Below, one piece after another: positions 61,299 through 64,000 of a DNA stretch of 64,000 nucleotides (the first letter of the stretch is position 1; every line of letters starts with the position of its first letter). This DNA comes from JAABTH01 sp964492615 (GTDB lineage Bacteria > Bacillota > Dethiobacteria > DTU022): NCBI GenBank assembly GCA_964492615.1, contig CAZBKZ010000007.1, positions 21,560-85,559 on the forward strand, written 5' to 3'. The notes beneath the pieces are model-generated. The model was not told where the DNA came from, searched no databases, and saw nothing but the letters and a program-made list of their open reading frames with translations. A program made the position numbers and the translations under genes.

Positions 61299-63392
61299 CT
61301 AGTTTTCATTGCCCGGAGCAAAGTGGGCCCTTCTGTCCTTCATTTCGTTCAGCCTGGCCTTGCTCTGATTTTCATTGTCTGAAAGGTAACCGGTTATGCG
61401 ACGGATATGTCTGATTTCACTGCTGCCACACCGAGGACAGGGTTGATCAAAAGCACCACTTTGAAAACAAGTCCGACATTCATCAAGAGGAAAATTTATA
61501 CCGCCGTAACCACAGTCGGAATCTGCCATAGAATGAATTATTTTGTCAAGTGCTTCATGGTCATACATGGGAGGGGCTTCAAGTTCTATATAGCTGATAT
61601 GGCCACCGTTACAGTACCGGTGAAATTGTCCTTCCGCTTTTACCTTTTCAGGATACGAGATAGCATAATAGGCCGGAATATGGAAAGAGTTGCTGTAATA
61701 GTCTTTATCAGTTACCCCGGGTATTAAGCCATACCTTTCACGATCGATAGAGACAAAACGTCCGGCGCAACTTTCGGCCGGTGTTGCCATCAAAACAAAA
61801 TTCAGATCATATTCATCACCATAATTATCAATTCGCCTGTAGATGTGCCCGACAATTTTCTGGCCAAGTTCCAGTGCCTCTCCGTCCTCCCCATGATGTT
61901 TGCCAATCAGCATATTAAGGGTTTCAGCGAGGCCAATGAATCCCAGGCCCAGGGTGCCATGTTTTATGACATCCCTGATAGTGTCAGAGGGAGCCAGCTT
62001 TTCCGAACCCAGGTATAGTTTTTGTCCCATCAGAAATGGAAGATCCCTGGCTCGAAGCTGGGAAAGCACTTCAAAACGATGCAGCAGCTGGCGGGAAGCG
62101 ATACGCAGCAGGCGGTCCAACTGAACAAAAAATAGTTCCTGCTGACCCTTGCTTTCCAGGGCCAAACGCGGCAGGTTAATGGTTAGTGTGGCTATGTTAC
62201 CTCTTCCGGCTGAAACATCAGAACCGTGACGGTTAGCTATTACTCTGGTACGACAACCCATGTAAGATACTTCATCCCCAAAAGGCCTGTTAAAAGAACT
62301 GTCCATGAAGCTGAACGTTGGATTCATCCGGCGCGAAGCAACCTGCAGGGCCAAACGGTATAAATCATAGTTGGGATCCTCAGCATTAAAATTAACTTCT
62401 TTCCTGATCCGGAAAACAAGGTTGGGGAATACCGGTGTTTCGCCGTTACCAAGCCCGCGTCTGAAAGCTTCAAGAACTGCCCGCGTAACAGCACGTCCTT
62501 CTTCGGTCGTGTCACTGCCAAGGTTAAGCGAACTAAAGGGCAGGCTCCCGCCGGCACGGGAATGCATGGTGTTTAAATTATAGATCAAACCTTCCATTGC
62601 CTGGTAAATTTCTTCGTAATCAGGAGACGTTTTGAAGCTGCGGATTACCTCGCCCATACTCCGATCGAAATGAGAAAAGCTTTGACCGCCGAACATATCA
62701 TTCTGGTTGCTCTGCAGGATTATTGCCGCCTGGGCTGCGGCCGAACCAATGCGTTTGGGAGGTCGTATATAACCATAACCGGTATTAAATCCTTCTCTGA
62801 GCAGGCGGAAAAGATCAATCTGCAGGCAGTTAAGAGTTTTGCTGTAATATTCAAGATCGTGGATATGAATGGCCCCTTCTTCATGAGCACGGGCATATTC
62901 ATCGGGCAGCAGGTTGCTAAGGTAATACTGCTTACTTGCCGCCTTGGCTATTTGCAGCATTTTATCAGAGGGAGAGCTGTTAACTCTGGTATTTTCACGG
63001 CTGGTTTCAACCAGGATATCTTTAACAACATCCATCAGTTCAGTTTTTCCATCGCGGATGCGCGTCCGCCGGTCGCGATATAGTATATAAGCTTTGGCCG
63101 TACGGGCATGGCCGTTTTCAATCAATGTTACTTCAACTTCATCCTGCACCTCTTCCACCGATGGAATAAGATTGTTTTGCACCTTTTGCTGCAGGCTCCT
63201 GGTTACCTGATCGGTGAGGTTTACAGCTATACCCCGGTCACTGCCGCCAACCGCTTTTGCCGCTTTAAAGATAGCATCAGTAATCTTTTCGGGATCAAAA
63301 GGGACAATTCTACCATCACGTTTGCGTATTTCCCTGAAATGTTTAGAGTCATTTAGCTTGTTATTGTCTGGTGTGTTATTTTCTTTGACCAA
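61299..63392 (-). CDS. nrdD: Anaerobic ribonucleoside-triphosphate reductase
   Basis: A 697-residue class III reductase. There is an ATP-cone near residues 18-110 (IRKRDGRIVPFDPEKITDAI), a catalytic barrel, a C-terminal zinc site (CRTCFQSG...CPRCGS), and the glycyl-radical site at Gly668 in RRITGYLSD. It makes dNTPs without oxygen. Requires the NrdG activase, which is not in the window. Follows nrdR by 57 bases on the same strand. Confidence 0.96.
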   Translation of the reverse strand: MVKENNTPDNNKLNDSKHFREIRKRDGRIVPFDPEKITDAIFKAAKAVGGSDRGIAVNLTDQVTRSLQQKVQNNLIPSVEEVQDEVEVTLIENGHARTAKAYILYRDRRTRIRDGKTELMDVVKDILVETSRENTRVNSSPSDKMLQIAKAASKQYYLSNLLPDEYARAHEEGAIHIHDLEYYSKTLNCLQIDLFRLLREGFNTGYGYIRPPKRIGSAAAQAAIILQSNQNDMFGGQSFSHFDRSMGEVIRSFKTSPDYEEIYQAMEGLIYNLNTMHSRAGGSLPFSSLNLGSDTTEEGRAVTRAVLEAFRRGLGNGETPVFPNLVFRIRKEVNFNAEDPNYDLYRLALQVASRRMNPTFSFMDSSFNRPFGDEVSYMGCRTRVIANRHGSDVSAGRGNIATLTINLPRLALESKGQQELFFVQLDRLLRIASRQLLHRFEVLSQLRARDLPFLMGQKLYLGSEKLAPSDTIRDVIKHGTLGLGFIGLAETLNMLIGKHHGEDGEALELGQKIVGHIYRRIDNYGDEYDLNFVLMATPAESCAGRFVSIDRERYGLIPGVTDKDYYSNSFHIPAYYAISYPEKVKAEGQFHRYCNGGHISYIELEAPPMYDHEALDKIIHSMADSDCGYGGINFPLDECRTCFQSGAFDQPCPRCGSSEIRHIRRITGYLSDNENQSKARLNEMKDRRAHFAPGNEN

Positions 63393-63449
63393 GTTGCTGC
63401 CTCCCTTTACGATTACCAGTTGACCTTATCTTTAAATTATAAACGCTTT

Positions 63450-63929
63450 TTACCCCTCTTCTCCACCTTCTTCTTCCGTATCCTTGATTATTTTCTCCAG
63501 TTCTGCCTTAAAAGCTTCGACATCGGGAAACTGCCGGAAAACAGAAGCAAAACGAACATAAGCCACTTCATCCATGTTACGCAGCCTGCCCAGTACTATG
63601 TCGCCTATTCGATCAGCAGGAACTTCTTTTACATAATGACTGCGCAATTCCTGTTCAAGGCTGTCAACCAGTTCTTCCCAGGTCTGCAGGGTGATATTTC
63701 TTTTCTGCCCGGCCAGAATTAACCCTTTTAATATTTTTGACCGGTCGAAAAGTTCCCTGCGTCCATCCCGCTTTATTACCACCAGCGGTTCTTCTTCAAG
63801 TTTCTCCATGGTTGTAAAGCGCCTTTCACAGGTTATACATTGTCTTCTTCTCCTGATTGCTGAGGAATCCTGGGTGGATCTTGAATCGAGAACGCGGGTA
63901 TCCGGATCGCCGCAGTAAGGGCATTTCAT
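63450..63929 (-). CDS. nrdR: NrdR transcriptional repressor
   Basis: ATG 63929 is chosen because MKCPYCG starts the zinc ribbon; GAGGTGAAG precedes it. The 159-residue protein has the zinc ribbon (CPYC...CITC), then an ATP-cone (VVIKRDGRRELFDRSKIL). It represses ribonucleotide reductase genes in response to dATP/ATP. Its own promoter has two NrdR boxes, so it and nrdD are autoregulated. Confidence 0.96.
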   Translation of the reverse strand: MKCPYCGDPDTRVLDSRSTQDSSAIRRRRQCITCERRFTTMEKLEEEPLVVIKRDGRRELFDRSKILKGLILAGQKRNITLQTWEELVDSLEQELRSHYVKEVPADRIGDIVLGRLRNMDEVAYVRFASVFRQFPDVEAFKAELEKIIKDTEEEGGEEG

Positions 63930-63943
63930 CAGCCGCTTCACCT

Positions 63944-63992
63944 CAATATATTGCAGTTGATTCATTATAAAATACAATATGTTGTGTGTAAA
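63944..63992 (-). promoter_or_regulatory. nrdR-nrdD promoter with two NrdR boxes 31 bp apart
   Basis: CAATATATTG (63944-63953) and CAATATGTTG (63975-63984) match the core of the NrdR box and start 31 bases apart, three helical turns. Between and over them lie TTTACA (complement of 63987-63992) and TATAAT (complement of 63964-63969), 17 bases apart. The far box overlaps the promoter spacer. Confidence 0.85.
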
Positions 63993-64000
63993 GTCCTTTG

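Overview
The window looks like a chromosomal segment of an anaerobic, low-to-medium GC Firmicute (class Clostridia; a relative of the Syntrophomonas/Dethiobacter/Peptococcaceae groups is my guess, not proven). Pointers are the Firmicute gene orders (priA-def-fmt-rsmB-PP2C-PASTA kinase-rsgA-rpe; pgeF-yggS-yggT-ylmH-divIVA-ileS; yicC-remA-gmk-rpoZ-coaBC), T-box and FMN-riboswitch leaders, a glycyl-radical NrdD, corrinoid methyl-transfer proteins and an apparent selenoprotein.

Bases 1 to about 21,700 are accessory and look more AT-rich. They hold: an arginase-family enzyme; an in-frame UGA (selenocysteine) protein of the UGSC type that a standard gene caller breaks in two; a MalT/LAL-type LuxR regulator; three cupin-like proteins, two of them with the same 29-bp promoter element containing a perfect 12-bp palindrome; a TRAP transporter (dctP-dctQ-dctM); and an aldo/keto reductase-like ferredoxin protein. 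Together these read as one regulated uptake and catabolism locus of unknown substrate. Next come an M19 dipeptidase, a YczE-type membrane protein, and a methyl-transfer module. That module comprises a Crp-type regulator fused to a B12-binding domain, a UroD/MtaA-like methyltransferase and a free corrinoid protein, with a palindrome in front of the methyltransferase that could be the regulator's site. A secreted GLUG-repeat protein follows, preceded by a structured leader in which an upstream 8-base sequence is exactly complementary to its Shine-Dalgarno region.

A tRNA-Leu(GAG) at 21,870-21,954 marks the passage to ordinary genes. A DUF4177-like microprotein, a glycosidase + GPH symporter pair, a YbaK-type deacylase and two nitrilase-family genes (one without two of its three catalytic residues) lead into a long minus-strand housekeeping block: coaE, mutM, polA, riboflavin genes ribD-E-BA-H under an FMN riboswitch, rpe, rsgA, PASTA kinase, PP2C phosphatase, rsmB, fmt, def, priA, coaBC, rpoZ, gmk, remA and yicC, with a SpoIIM-like gene inserted in the opposite direction. 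A plus-strand group (rqcH, lspA, lgt, rluD) is followed by minus-strand ileS with a T-box, divIVA, ylmH, yggT, yggS, an HlyD-like protein, pgeF, nrdD and nrdR. The nrdR promoter at the right edge carries two NrdR boxes exactly 31 bp apart.

The most promising undescribed material is the UGSC selenoprotein/LuxR/cupin/TRAP locus, the Crp-corrinoid fusion with its putative operator, and the leader of the GLUG protein. No searches were run; all family names rest on motifs read by eye.
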